From: Methylomonas sp. 11b
GTDB lineage: Bacteria > Pseudomonadota > Gammaproteobacteria > Methylococcales > Methylomonadaceae
Direction of reading: 5' to 3'
Length of the DNA stretch: 64,000 nucleotides
NCBI RefSeq assembly: GCF_000515215.1
Contig: NZ_KI911557.1
Location: forward strand, 1,819,586 to 1,883,585
Part shown: piece by piece, positions 24,856 through 35,052 of the stretch
Layout: each line of letters starts with the position of its first letter
Numbering within the stretch: position 1 is the first letter of the stretch
Notes under the pieces: generated by a model
Seen by the model: only the letters and a program-made list of their open reading frames with translations
Told to the model about the DNA's origin: nothing
Databases searched by the model: none
Translations under genes and position numbers: made by a program

Positions 24856-27279
24856 ATGGAAAATACGCCCTTAACGCTCATTACCCGCATCCGCCAACGT
24901 CTGTTTGGAGTCGAGTCCGCGCCTATAGGTCCGGTTGTGACAACGACTGATGAGGACGTGCCGCGTTATCCGCCGTTCATGAAGGGTTTGCCGGCTGCGC
25001 CTGTGGAACGCATCCTGTCTAGTCAAACGGAGTTGATTGGGGCCATCGAACAGGCGCTGGCCATGCCGGAAAGTCTTTATCAAACCATAGCCGCGCCGGT
25101 CTTACGCCGTTATGCCGCCTACAGCCATTTATTGCCGGCTTCGGAATCTCATCACCATCGCGGCGCCGGTGGCTTGTTTCGGCACGGATTGGAAGTCGCC
25201 CATTGGGCGACCTTGGCTTCCCAAGGCAGTTTGTTTGCCACGTCAGCATCACCCAAGGAACGAAAAGCACAAGAATTACGCTGGCGTCTGGCGGTCTGTT
25301 TTGCGGGGCTGTTGCATGACATCGGCAAACCGGTCGCCGATATCGCCGTAGTCGACGCACAGGGGCAACATACCTGGAACCCTTGCGATGAAAACATCAC
25401 CGACTGGGCTGTGCGACATCAGATCGACCGATACTTTCTACGTTGGAGGGATAACCGCCATAAACGCCATGAACAGTTTTCGGCCTTGGTAATCGAGCGC
25501 GTCCTCACCCGAGAAGCGCGCACATTCATTCTGGAGTCCGGCCCCGACATCATGCAGGCCATGCTGGAAACCATTAACGGTTTAGACCGCGGCTCCAAAG
25601 TTTACGCACTGGTGATAACCGCCGACTGCAGAAGTGTGGAACGGGATTTAAAAGCGCACTACCAAAACATCGACTCTGCCTTGGGCATGCCGGTGGAAAA
25701 GTACTTGTTCGACGCCATGCGCCGCTTGGTCAAGTCCGGACAGTGGTCCGTCAACGAAAAAGGCGCTCGGCTATGGCGTTTCGAGCAAGGTCTGCATATC
25801 GTCTGGCGGGCCGGTGCGCAAGACATCGTCACATTGCTGGCCAAAGACAAAGTTCCCGGCATTCCGCGTGACGAAGACACCTTGGCGGACATCCTGATCG
25901 AACGCGGCTTGGCAATCCCTAAGTCCTGGCCAGATGGTCGGCAATACCGCTATTGGCAGATGCAGCCTGAAGGTTTGGACAATCCGCTATATCTGTTACG
26001 CCTGAAATCCGCGGAACTCGTTTTTAGCGGCGAACCACCAACCGTGGTAGACGCTCACGAAATCAGAGAACAGGATGCGACTGCTGTAACAACTGAGCCC
26101 GTTGCCAATCCGATACCGAAAACCAGCAAGCCGGCAAAAAGCAAGAATGTCGCGGTTCTGAAGCCGCCCCATCGTGCAGAGAATCCTTTGGCGGCAATCG
26201 AGGCGTCAATTCAGACAACTGAGGCGGATAACATAAATGTCCCCACGCACTGGGGCCAAACCGAATCCATTTCCGCAATCCCTTCTCCGGAATTCCCGCA
26301 TGAAAGTAATTGTGCGCCATCTGCCCTGGATGAAGACTCGAATCAGTCTGATCTGGACAACAACCTTACCCGTCCGATTCAAGCCAAGGTGTCGCCAAAC
26401 CCAACTACACCCATTCCAACTGTAAATGAATTTAATCATCCAGCCTCCGAAACCGATCCACCCACGGTTGAAATCCCAACGCTTGATAGTCCCGTTGACA
26501 AAACCAAATCATGGCTGGACGATCATGGCCCCGCGGGACAATGGTTATTAAACATCGCCTTTCACCTCAATCAGGACCAATGGCAATGGGGAATCGATAT
26601 TCTGGAAGTTCAGGAGAAATACTTGCTTCCGTTTCCGGGCGCAGCTGAAAAACTAGGGCTTGATCCGAGTCAATTCATCAAAACGATGGAAGAAACCGGC
26701 TGGCTGGTCACCGATGTGCTGTCGCCCATGCGCAAGGTACAAACCATCCAATCGGTTCGCGGCATCCTACTGGCATTGGAACCCAGTTTGGCTATGAAGA
26801 CGTTATTGACCGCCCAAGGTGAAGTCAGACCGCTAGAGCCGTCAGCATCACCCCCAAACGACAGTGCTAACTCCGTCAGTAATCAGGGGCTGCTCAAGCG
26901 CCAAAAACGCACGAAACCGGAACCTAAAGTCGCTCAGCTCACCCCAAAAGTTTCCGGCAACCAACAATCGAGAAACGATAACGCTTCAGATATTATGGTT
27001 AAACCAAATGCCGACAAGTCAGCCGCGCCAAAAACAACGACACCGGAGAAACCCGGAACGATCGATTTGCTGATAACGCATGTGCAGCAGCAAAACATTC
27101 CGCCCGAAGAATCATCCACGGAAGGCAACTGGCATAAGATTTCCAATACCGAACTGGAACGGTTTCTGGCGCAACATCCAACCATCAAACGGACCCGATT
27201 CATGCTAGACATTGCCAATCACCCGGATTGTCGCTCGGTCAGTGCGACTGAAGGCATTCAGGTGCGGCTACGCCCATGA
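24856..27279 (+). CDS. traI: MobH-family conjugative relaxase TraI
   Basis: 807-residue relaxase of the SXT/IncA/C type (TraI_2), which nicks oriT and leads the strand into the recipient. The N-terminal third holds the MobH catalytic region with HHHRGAGGLFRHGLEVA and the HD motif LLHDIGKP, metal-binding residues of this HD-like relaxase. The middle (about residues 380-560) is low-complexity, Pro/Thr/Ser-rich and probably a linker. The C-terminal TraI_2_C domain covers about 560-640 and the last 40 residues. Four-base ATGA overlap with traD. Longer than SXT TraI (about 716) mainly because of the linker. Confidence 0.92.
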   Translation: MENTPLTLITRIRQRLFGVESAPIGPVVTTTDEDVPRYPPFMKGLPAAPVERILSSQTELIGAIEQALAMPESLYQTIAAPVLRRYAAYSHLLPASESHHHRGAGGLFRHGLEVAHWATLASQGSLFATSASPKERKAQELRWRLAVCFAGLLHDIGKPVADIAVVDAQGQHTWNPCDENITDWAVRHQIDRYFLRWRDNRHKRHEQFSALVIERVLTREARTFILESGPDIMQAMLETINGLDRGSKVYALVITADCRSVERDLKAHYQNIDSALGMPVEKYLFDAMRRLVKSGQWSVNEKGARLWRFEQGLHIVWRAGAQDIVTLLAKDKVPGIPRDEDTLADILIERGLAIPKSWPDGRQYRYWQMQPEGLDNPLYLLRLKSAELVFSGEPPTVVDAHEIREQDATAVTTEPVANPIPKTSKPAKSKNVAVLKPPHRAENPLAAIEASIQTTEADNINVPTHWGQTESISAIPSPEFPHESNCAPSALDEDSNQSDLDNNLTRPIQAKVSPNPTTPIPTVNEFNHPASETDPPTVEIPTLDSPVDKTKSWLDDHGPAGQWLLNIAFHLNQDQWQWGIDILEVQEKYLLPFPGAAEKLGLDPSQFIKTMEETGWLVTDVLSPMRKVQTIQSVRGILLALEPSLAMKTLLTAQGEVRPLEPSASPPNDSANSVSNQGLLKRQKRTKPEPKVAQLTPKVSGNQQSRNDNASDIMVKPNADKSAAPKTTTPEKPGTIDLLITHVQQQNIPPEESSTEGNWHKISNTELERFLAQHPTIKRTRFMLDIANHPDCRSVSATEGIQVRLRP

Positions 27280-29102
27280 AATCCGATTACGACCATCAAT
27301 TTCCCTGGCGACCGATTTTTGAGGTGTATGCCATCTCCGGCTGGATCGGAGGGGCGGGATTAGCGTATTGGACCAGTCGTTGGTCGGGGTTGCCCCGAGA
27401 ACCGTTTGATTGGTTAATGATCGCCTGTAGCGTAATAGCCTGTTATCGACTGCCTACGGCGGTGAGCCTTTGGTATCGCAAGCGCCGCCTAGGACAATTC
27501 CGCTTTCAATACCTGGATGCCGAGAAACTCAAGCACTTAATCAAACACCATCCGGACGAGTTATGGTTTGGCTGGGGATTCGATTGGGTGCAAAAGCATG
27601 CACAATTGGCTTATGAGATTTTGAAACGGGATGTCTCGACACTGATTCCGAACGATCATAAACGTATGGGCTCTGCCTGGATTCATGGCTTGGAAATTTC
27701 TGAAAACGATATCCGGCAGCCGCTTCAGCATACCGCCGGCCATACGCTACTAGTTGGCACCACCGGCGCCGGTAAAACCCGAGCGTTTGACGTGTTGGTT
27801 ACGCAAGCCGTGTTGCGCGGCGAAGCGGTGATCATCATCGATCCGAAAGGCGATAAGGATCTGATGGCGTGTGCCAAACGGGCTTGCGAAATAGCCAATC
27901 GCCCCGATCGCTTCGTGTATTTCCACCCAGCTTTTCCGGAAGACAGCGTGCGGCTGGACCCGTTGCATAATTTCAATCGGCCATCCGAAATAGCAAGTCG
28001 TATCAGTGCTATTTCGCCCAGCGAAAGCAGTAACGATCCCTTCAAGGCATTTGGTCAGAAATCCCTGGATAACGTCATTCAAGGCTTGATGGTGATCGAA
28101 GAACGGCCAACGTTGGTAAAACTACGCCGCTACCTGGAAGGCGGTCCTTCGACCTTGGTAATTCAAGCCTTGGAACGTTATTTCGACAATAGTTTGGAGC
28201 ATTGGCGGCAAGAGGCGCGACCTTACCTGAAAAATGCCAAGGATATCGACTCCAAAGCGGCTGGTTTGGTACGGTTTTACCGAGAAGTCGTACAGTATCA
28301 GGTGCCGAATTTGGATTTGGAGGGATTGTTGTCCTTGTTCGAACACGACCGAGCGCATTTCAGCAAAATGGTCGCTTCGCTGATTCCGATCATGAACATG
28401 CTGACATCGGGATCGTTGGGTCCGTTATTGTCGCCTAACCCGCAGGACATTGATGACGTGCGGCCCATCACCAATACAGGCCATATTATTCAAAAAGCCC
28501 AGGTTGCCTATATCGGCTTGGACTCACTATCGGATGGCATGGTTGGCAGCGCCATTGGCTCCATTCTATTGGCCGATCTGGCAGCCGTTGCCGGTGATCG
28601 TTACAACTACGGTGTCTCAGACAGACCCGTGAATGTCTTTGTCGACGAGGCCGCTGAAGTTATCAACGACCCATTCATTCAAGTATTAAACAAAGGCCGT
28701 GGCGCCAAAATTCGCTTATTCATCGCCACCCAGACCTTTGCCGACTTTGCAGCCCGCACCGGATCTCAGGACAAAGCCCGCCAGGTATTAGGCAACGTCA
28801 ACAACCTGATCGCACTGCGCATCATGGACAGCGAGACTCAACAATACATCACCGACAATCTGCCCAAAACCCGACTCAAATACATTATGCGCACCCAGGG
28901 TGTCGCAACCAGCGCAACCAATCCCACCGTGTTTTCAGGGAATGTCGGCGAGCGACTAATGGAGGAGGAAGGCGATTTGTTTGCGCCACAGCTCCTCGGT
29001 CAACTGCCTGATTTGCATTACATCGCCAAGTTATCCGGCGGTCGCATCGTAAAAGGCCGTTTGCCTGTGCTGCAATCAGCACTTGATACCCAACTGACCT
29101 GA
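27276..29102 (+). CDS. traD: Conjugative coupling protein TraD
   Basis: 608-residue type IV coupling protein that docks the relaxase-DNA complex at the secretion channel. Two N-terminal membrane helices (about residues 15-65) are followed by a RecA-like ATPase with Walker A GTTGAGKT at about 168-175 and Walker B-type NVFVDEAAEV near 455. Length and domain order match TraD of SXT (about 600). Coupled to traI by ATGA and followed 2 bp later by the DUF4400 gene. Confidence 0.94.
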   Translation: MKSDYDHQFPWRPIFEVYAISGWIGGAGLAYWTSRWSGLPREPFDWLMIACSVIACYRLPTAVSLWYRKRRLGQFRFQYLDAEKLKHLIKHHPDELWFGWGFDWVQKHAQLAYEILKRDVSTLIPNDHKRMGSAWIHGLEISENDIRQPLQHTAGHTLLVGTTGAGKTRAFDVLVTQAVLRGEAVIIIDPKGDKDLMACAKRACEIANRPDRFVYFHPAFPEDSVRLDPLHNFNRPSEIASRISAISPSESSNDPFKAFGQKSLDNVIQGLMVIEERPTLVKLRRYLEGGPSTLVIQALERYFDNSLEHWRQEARPYLKNAKDIDSKAAGLVRFYREVVQYQVPNLDLEGLLSLFEHDRAHFSKMVASLIPIMNMLTSGSLGPLLSPNPQDIDDVRPITNTGHIIQKAQVAYIGLDSLSDGMVGSAIGSILLADLAAVAGDRYNYGVSDRPVNVFVDEAAEVINDPFIQVLNKGRGAKIRLFIATQTFADFAARTGSQDKARQVLGNVNNLIALRIMDSETQQYITDNLPKTRLKYIMRTQGVATSATNPTVFSGNVGERLMEEEGDLFAPQLLGQLPDLHYIAKLSGGRIVKGRLPVLQSALDTQLT

Positions 29103-29104
29103 CC

Positions 29105-29737
29105 ATGCAACGCAATTTGCTATTCAGTCTGATGATCTGGTTGTTGGAAGTAATTTTAGTCGCGAGCTTTGTCTCGGATCGCTGGACACGGGAAATCCAG
29201 GCAACTGAAGATCAGATGTTGATTGCTTATTTCGGCATTGAAAAGGAAGCGGAGATCCGGCACACCGCACAGGTCTGGTTTGACCAAATGTTTGTCCAAA
29301 CCGGCATGAGGGAAAGTGTATACCGTTACTTCATTCCGACCGAGCGCGAACGACAAATGTCCAAAGGCTTTGAAGACGTCGGCCGCAATGATTTGTTTCC
29401 GTTCATTCAAAGCAGACTCGATGTGCTCTGGGATACGGTGTATCAGATGATCAAGCGATTTGTTATGGCTTGCGCCTGGATACCCTTTTTGGCAGTGGCA
29501 ATTCTGCCGTTTGCCATTGATGGCTTGATTCGGCGCAAGGTTAGCCAAACCAATTTTGATTACCCCAGTCCGATGGCGCATCGTTATAGTATCTATGTGA
29601 TGTTGGGGGCGTTATACCTTTTACTGATGGGACTGACGCTGCCATTTCCCGTGCCACCGCAATCGTTGCCGGTTGGCATTATTATCGTGGCCTGGGCGAT
29701 GAACATCTTATTGGCCAATACTCAGAAACGGGTTTGA
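29105..29737 (+). CDS. traJ: DUF4400 integrating-element membrane protein (TraJ of SXT type)
   Basis: 210-residue inner-membrane protein with four hydrophobic segments (about residues 5-22, 120-140, 160-182, 190-205). In SXT-family and IncA/C elements a DUF4400 protein always follows traD and is called TraJ; it is needed for transfer but its activity is unknown. Here it begins 2 bp after traD. It is the last recognisable transfer gene in the window; the next expected genes (traL onward) are absent. Confidence 0.85.
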   Translation: MQRNLLFSLMIWLLEVILVASFVSDRWTREIQATEDQMLIAYFGIEKEAEIRHTAQVWFDQMFVQTGMRESVYRYFIPTERERQMSKGFEDVGRNDLFPFIQSRLDVLWDTVYQMIKRFVMACAWIPFLAVAILPFAIDGLIRRKVSQTNFDYPSPMAHRYSIYVMLGALYLLLMGLTLPFPVPPQSLPVGIIIVAWAMNILLANTQKRV

Positions 29738-29938
29738 TGCTCGATTTTGTGATTTACCTGAGTCCTCATCATCGGCCCGCTCCGATAATTACTAATGTCG
29801 GGTGGCACCAAAAGTGAAAAAATCTTAGATTTTATGATGGCAATAATGAAAAATTTCTCGGCTAATGGAGGATGTCACATAAAGAAGCCAATCTTGCTAC
29901 ACATTGGCCATTTACAGACATTTGGCTAAGTAAATGGC

Positions 29939-30781
29939 ATGATAGAATCCATGTTCTTAGAAGTTGCAGACATCACTGTTCCGTTTTGGTTACCGCCATT
30001 GGTAGCCTTCGGCATATCATTCTTCACCTCGATGGTCGGGGTATCTGGCTCATTCTTGTTGCTCCCATTCCAGATGAGTGTGCTTGGGTATGTTAGTCCT
30101 TCGGTATCGGCGACCAATCTTGTATTCAATTTAGTGGCCATTCCTGGCGGCATATGGCATTACGCCCGTATTAAACGTATGGACTGGCCGCTCGCCTGGA
30201 CTATTGCCACAGGCACTTTGCCAGGCCTGTTGGTGGGTTGGTGGTTACGTGTGCATTGGCTACTGGACGCACGCACTTTTAAACTGTTTGTCGGCGTCAT
30301 TCTGCTTGGGTTGGCAATCCGTTTGCTCGGGAATAAAAGCGCCTTTGCCAGGGGCGAAATAGGGGTATCTATTTCTGGCAATAGCGGGAATACGATACCT
30401 ATTTTCTTAGTTGCACTGATTATCGGTGTCATTGGTGGAGCCTATGGTATTGGTGGCGGCTCCATCATGGCGCCAGTGCTCATAGCAGTGTTTAGCCTTC
30501 CGGTATATGAAGTTGCGGGGGCAGCACTCTTGGGTACGTTTGTGACATCCGTTGTAGGTGTGGCGCTCTATCAATTTCTGCCTGCACCGCCTGGTATCAA
30601 TACAAGACCTGACTGGACGTTGGGTATTCTGTTCGGGCTGGGCGGTGTAGTGGGTATGTATATGGGCGCGCAAGCACAGAAACATTTCTCGCACCGTTCG
30701 CTTGAACTGGGAATTTCGATTGTGTTGGTACTGGTAGCCGGCGGATATGCGGTTGAATATGTACTTGGTTCAATTCTCTAA
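29939..30781 (+). CDS. TauE/SafE-family membrane transporter
   Basis: 280-residue permease of the sulfite exporter TauE/SafE family (TSUP) with about eight membrane helices in two repeats: FTSMVGVSGSFLLLPF near the N-terminus and GVIGGAYGIGGGSIMAPVL in the second half are the paired signature. Family members move small sulfur-containing anions or organic acids; the substrate here is not evident. The first gene beyond the transfer module; a reading frame with a good ribosome-binding site at 29872 overlaps its start but is probably a leader or chance. Confidence 0.85.
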   Translation: MIESMFLEVADITVPFWLPPLVAFGISFFTSMVGVSGSFLLLPFQMSVLGYVSPSVSATNLVFNLVAIPGGIWHYARIKRMDWPLAWTIATGTLPGLLVGWWLRVHWLLDARTFKLFVGVILLGLAIRLLGNKSAFARGEIGVSISGNSGNTIPIFLVALIIGVIGGAYGIGGGSIMAPVLIAVFSLPVYEVAGAALLGTFVTSVVGVALYQFLPAPPGINTRPDWTLGILFGLGGVVGMYMGAQAQKHFSHRSLELGISIVLVLVAGGYAVEYVLGSIL

Positions 30782-31044
30782 ATCAGGTTTTGATACGGTT
30801 GTTTTATTGACGACCGAGGTTCTTTCTGGTTGAAAATGGCGTGATTTTGCCGGGCCTCTATAATTAAACTATGTTAACTGCCGTGTTTTTAGTGTGCTCT
30901 CAACTGACATTGGCTTTATAATCGCCTCATAACCTTCGGATAAGTTGCCTAGTCAGGTTTACCGAACTTCCAACGATGGAATAACAGCCAAGCGTTCAAT
31001 CTTTTTAAACAAGTTCTATACCTTATTATTTTTATTGTAACCCT

Positions 31045-32484
31045 TTGATGCAGCCTAACCGATCCAATCAGCAATCAGATTCAAGACACAATCGGCGTCT
31101 ATTGCTCTCTTTTGGATTGCCGTTTTTGTTGGTAGTCATTTTTGCAGGCTTCCAATTTATCGATTTAGACAGCATCGGTTGGAGTCACGGCTTTAGTCAT
31201 CCGCTATCTGGCTGGGATCATCTTGTCACTATGTTGGCCGTCGGCATCTGGGCGGCCCAATTGCGTGGACAGGCTGTTTGGATGTTGCCGCTTGCATTTG
31301 TTGGGGTCATGAGTTTAGGGGGGCTTGCCGGCGCAGCAGGCTTGGCCATTCCCAGCGTGGAAGGCATCATCCTGTTATCTTGCGCGGTTTTCGGTGTATT
31401 AATTACCCGTAAAATCCGTTTTAGCGCCAAGATCAATGTCATGATTGTGGCGTTTTTTGCTTTCTTCCATGGCTTTGCCCATGGTCAGGAAATTTCCACA
31501 TCTGCCAGTCTGATTTCTTATACCTTGGGTTTTATGCTGGCAACGCTGCTGCTGCACGGTGCCGGTATCTTAGTTGCAAAGTTAGTTGTATTTTGCATTA
31601 GCTGTTTGCTGACGATTATATTTTCCAATGCAGCTCTGGCCAAAACGACTGAATCGATTGTTGGCAACAACGCTATAGACACAGTGTTTGCTCAGGATGC
31701 GGAATTCACCAAAATAACACCTTTTTGGATAGAAGCGGATCAAGCTGGGTATGCGCAGTATTGCTTTGTTTTCGCTGAGGATAAACGGTGTTCTGAAGAT
31801 TTTTCTAGGTATGGTGCTGGGGTTAACGATCCCTCAAGTAGCAAGCTTGTTAGCCTTGGCTTCGTTGATTTCGTGAGAACACCCGTTAAAAATGATAGTC
31901 GAAGTGTTACGGTAGACAGCAATTGCGATGGTTTGATTTTCAAACAACCCGCTTTGCAAAGGCTAGATAACTGGTTGGACAAGTGGCTATTTAATCCCGA
32001 TTACATAAATCATAGTGCTTTGGATTTCAAACACTATTACCCCGATATTAACCATACACCTGGTAAACGGTTGCTAAGCAACGGCGTTGGTCTTACCTCG
32101 CCACCGGTTGCGCTCCCCAATGTTTTAGCACATCAAGCTTCTTCCAATCTTCGCAAGACCCCGATTTCATCCGTTGAAGACTCTTATCTTCAATCGATCT
32201 TTGCCAAATCTGATACCGGCAATTTCACTACCCAAACGATCAAACACACTAGGCACGATTGCGCCTTTCGTAATCTGCGCGAGACCATGCAAAGCACGGT
32301 CACGACCGTTTGTTTTCAGAACAATTTCTTTTCTAATTTAACGCTTATCGACAAATCACGTCGTTCAAGCGGCGCCGCTATTGGTGTTATCTCCCGATTT
32401 CATTTGCTTTTTGCAAGTCAAAAAAGCTTGCCATTGGCAATGAGAAAAACATGGCCCGTTAAGGCCTATCCCATTCTGACATAA
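31045..32484 (+). CDS. HupE/UreJ-like permease with unusual C-terminal extension
   Basis: 479 residues. The first about 185 are HupE/UreJ-like: GWSHGFSHPLSGWDHLVTMLAVGIWA and FFHGFAHGQE contain the His motifs of this Ni/Co permease family, with six membrane helices. HupE normally ends near residue 190. Here a hydrophobic segment resembling a signal peptide (FCISCLLTIIFSNAALA, about 190-210) is followed by about 270 polar residues with several Cys that match nothing I know. This may be an in-frame fusion of a truncated hupE with an exported protein or a recombination product. Paired with a TonB-dependent receptor 39 bp downstream, which suggests a metal-uptake operon. Confidence 0.75.
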   Translation: MMQPNRSNQQSDSRHNRRLLLSFGLPFLLVVIFAGFQFIDLDSIGWSHGFSHPLSGWDHLVTMLAVGIWAAQLRGQAVWMLPLAFVGVMSLGGLAGAAGLAIPSVEGIILLSCAVFGVLITRKIRFSAKINVMIVAFFAFFHGFAHGQEISTSASLISYTLGFMLATLLLHGAGILVAKLVVFCISCLLTIIFSNAALAKTTESIVGNNAIDTVFAQDAEFTKITPFWIEADQAGYAQYCFVFAEDKRCSEDFSRYGAGVNDPSSSKLVSLGFVDFVRTPVKNDSRSVTVDSNCDGLIFKQPALQRLDNWLDKWLFNPDYINHSALDFKHYYPDINHTPGKRLLSNGVGLTSPPVALPNVLAHQASSNLRKTPISSVEDSYLQSIFAKSDTGNFTTQTIKHTRHDCAFRNLRETMQSTVTTVCFQNNFFSNLTLIDKSRRSSGAAIGVISRFHLLFASQKSLPLAMRKTWPVKAYPILT

Positions 32485-32522
32485 CAATAAAAATCAATCC
32501 GACATCGTTTAAGAGAAAACCT

Positions 32523-34715
32523 ATGAGCCTTTACAGCACAATAATAAAAAAGAAACCTTTGATCATCGGCCTTGAAATCGTCTTGGGCTTAAGTTGCACC
32601 GGACTTCAAGCGGCACCGAATACGGATGTAACCGAAGTGCTGGAGCAAGCCGATCAAATTGAAACCGAAGACAAAGCGGCCAAGAGCAACACATCAAAAA
32701 AAGCTAAATCCGCTGCCAAGCAAGAAAAAGTGGAAGAATTGGAAACTGTCGAGGTTGAGGATTTTGGGCGATCAAGAGACTTAGTCGGTATCGCCGAAAG
32801 TGCCTCGCAAGGTCATGTCGGACAAGAACAGCTTAAATACCGCCCAATCAGTCGTCCTGGCGAGATATTAGAAACCGTACCTGGCCTGATTGCGTCGCAA
32901 CACAGTGGCGAAGGTAAAGCCAATCAGTATTACTTACGCGGTTTCAACCTTGATCACGGTACCGACTTCTTAACCCAAATCGATGGCGTTCCGGTTAATT
33001 TAACCACGCATGGACACGGTCAAGGTTGGACGGATACCAACTTTCTGATCCCCGAATTAATCAAAACGGTTAATTATCAGAAAGGGAACTACTATGCAGA
33101 AAATGGGGACTTTTCTAGTGCAGGTGCCGCGAATATTCAATACTTCGATGATATGCCCGATACGTTGGTGAAATTTACCGGCGGCATGTTTGACTACTAT
33201 CGTGGATTGGCTACCGGTTCCCATAAATTGGGTGATGGAAATCTGCTGTACGCGGGTGAAATCGTCAACAACGGTGGACCGTGGACAGTCAGTAACGATT
33301 ATCAGAAATATAATGGTGTACTTCGTTATAGCGAAGAGCATGGCGAAACCGGCTGGAATGTCACCGCCATGGCCTATAAAGCAGATTGGAATGCCACTGA
33401 CCAAATCGCAAAGCGTGCTGTCACTTCAGGGCTTATCGGCCGTTTTGATGCTCTCGATCCCACCGATGGTGGAGCGAGTGAACGTTACAGCCTGACAGCC
33501 GAATGGCACCGCAATACCAATACCAGTGCAACAAAGTTCATGGCTTACGGGCTTTATTCGACGCTTAATTTATTCTCGAACTTCACGTATTTCCTGAATG
33601 ATCCGGTTAATGGCGATCAATTCAACCAGCCGGATCAACGCTGGCAGACTGGGTTCAAGGCCAGTCATACCATTTATCACAAGCTTGCAGGTGCCGAGTC
33701 GGAAAGCACTTTTGGTTTACAAGTGCGCAACGATAACATCGATAATGGCTTGTATTTGACCAAAGCGCGGCAACGCCTATCGACGGTACGTCAAGATTCC
33801 GTATGGGTTACCAGTGCCAGTCCCTATGCCGAAAATAAAACACGTTGGAATGATTGGTTTCGGACTACGCTTGGGGTGCGCTTCGATGGCTTCCGCTTCG
33901 ATGTTACCAACAGTAATATCGCCGCCAATCAAGGCGAACGTTACGATGGGTTAGTGAGTCCTAAATTGGGCATGGTTTTTGGACCATGGGCTGATACCGA
34001 GTTTTACTTGAACGGTGGCTTGGGTTACCACAGTAATGATGGACGCGGTGTTAATACCCGCATCGATCCCAGTACACGCGAAAATGTGAAATCCGCCGTA
34101 CCGCTTGCACGAACCTACGGCTCAGAAATCGGTACTCGAACTACTTGGATAAAAGGCTTGCAGAGTACATTAGCCATCTGGTGGCTGGATATTGATTCTG
34201 AATTGCTGTTCTCGGGTGACGCAGGAACCACTGAACCTAGTCGGCCCAGTCGCCGTTACGGTTTGGAATTTGCCAACTACTATTCACCGACCGATTGGTT
34301 AACACTTGATGCCGATTTTAGTTATTCAAAATCGCGCTTTAGGGGTAATGATCCAGCAGGCAACTACATTCCGGGTTCCATTGAAACCGTCATCGCGACC
34401 GGTGCTACGGTCCATGATTTCTACGGTTTCTTTGGCGGACCAAGACTGCGTTACTTCGGGCCTCGCTCCCTGATTGAGGATAATAGTGTGCGGTCAAAAC
34501 CGACCATCATGCTCTCGGCTATGCTGGGCTACGAATTCAATAAAACCTGGACTTTACAAGCGGAAATGTTCAATTTGCTCAATCGTACAGACAGTGCGAT
34601 TGACTATTACTACACTTCACGCCTGCCTGGTGAAGACCTGGCAGGTGTGAATGACATCCACTTTCACCCGGTTGAGCCGGTCAATTTCCGTATGACATTG
34701 TCGGCAAAATTTTGA
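32523..34715 (+). CDS. TonB-dependent outer-membrane receptor
   Basis: 730-residue receptor. Signal peptide to about residue 30, then a Lys/Glu-rich stretch (50-75) and a TonB-box-like ELETVEVED. The plug domain (about 85-200) contains YYLRGFNLDHGTDFLTQIDGVPV, and the remainder is a 22-strand barrel ending in the aromatic-terminated FRMTLSAKF. Following HupE in a probable operon, it is likely to import a nickel or cobalt chelate, a pairing known from comparative genomics of metal uptake, but the ligand is not fixed by sequence. Confidence 0.9.
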   Translation: MSLYSTIIKKKPLIIGLEIVLGLSCTGLQAAPNTDVTEVLEQADQIETEDKAAKSNTSKKAKSAAKQEKVEELETVEVEDFGRSRDLVGIAESASQGHVGQEQLKYRPISRPGEILETVPGLIASQHSGEGKANQYYLRGFNLDHGTDFLTQIDGVPVNLTTHGHGQGWTDTNFLIPELIKTVNYQKGNYYAENGDFSSAGAANIQYFDDMPDTLVKFTGGMFDYYRGLATGSHKLGDGNLLYAGEIVNNGGPWTVSNDYQKYNGVLRYSEEHGETGWNVTAMAYKADWNATDQIAKRAVTSGLIGRFDALDPTDGGASERYSLTAEWHRNTNTSATKFMAYGLYSTLNLFSNFTYFLNDPVNGDQFNQPDQRWQTGFKASHTIYHKLAGAESESTFGLQVRNDNIDNGLYLTKARQRLSTVRQDSVWVTSASPYAENKTRWNDWFRTTLGVRFDGFRFDVTNSNIAANQGERYDGLVSPKLGMVFGPWADTEFYLNGGLGYHSNDGRGVNTRIDPSTRENVKSAVPLARTYGSEIGTRTTWIKGLQSTLAIWWLDIDSELLFSGDAGTTEPSRPSRRYGLEFANYYSPTDWLTLDADFSYSKSRFRGNDPAGNYIPGSIETVIATGATVHDFYGFFGGPRLRYFGPRSLIEDNSVRSKPTIMLSAMLGYEFNKTWTLQAEMFNLLNRTDSAIDYYYTSRLPGEDLAGVNDIHFHPVEPVNFRMTLSAKF

Positions 34716-34879
34716 AGTCTTTATAGAAACAATCTCGACGGTCCGGTTAAATGAAATAGCTGAACTATCCAGCAGTAGACGTATTGCCTCATAGGAAAAG
34801 ATAACCGAAGGGGCAAAGTCGTTGCCTCACATTAGAGGTAACCTGGACTTGTGAAAAGATGAGTTTCAATTGTTGCTCA

Positions 34880-35052
34880 ATGGCGCCCTTAAGAGCAAAT
34901 GGATTGAGCTTGGCATGGTGTTCCCGAAGAGCCTGTTGGTGGATTTGGGGATATCAAGATGATCGAGAACCCTTTGGTAAGGCGTTTGTGGTACAGGGTA
35001 TTTTTTGACGATTTTGGTGGCATCACGGTGTTTTTTGCTTCAGTTTAAGGCT
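34880..35052 (-). pseudogene. Fragment of an integrase-core transposase
   Basis: Minus-strand translation gives KHRDATKIVKKYPV then PQTPYQRVLDHLDIPKST, the C-terminal end of rve-type transposases (KxxRGAKxxKRY..PxTPYQRxL). Only about 50 codons survive, followed by stops. It abuts repeat copy A. Confidence 0.6.

Noticed and set aside
29872-30096. 74-codon frame with GGAG before ATG
   Set aside because: It overlaps most of the first 50 codons of the clear TauE/SafE transporter in another frame and has no protein-like features beyond the first 20 residues.
30782-31044. Cobalamin riboswitch before the HupE/TonB-receptor genes
   Set aside because: Looked for B12-box-like and paired elements and saw none.
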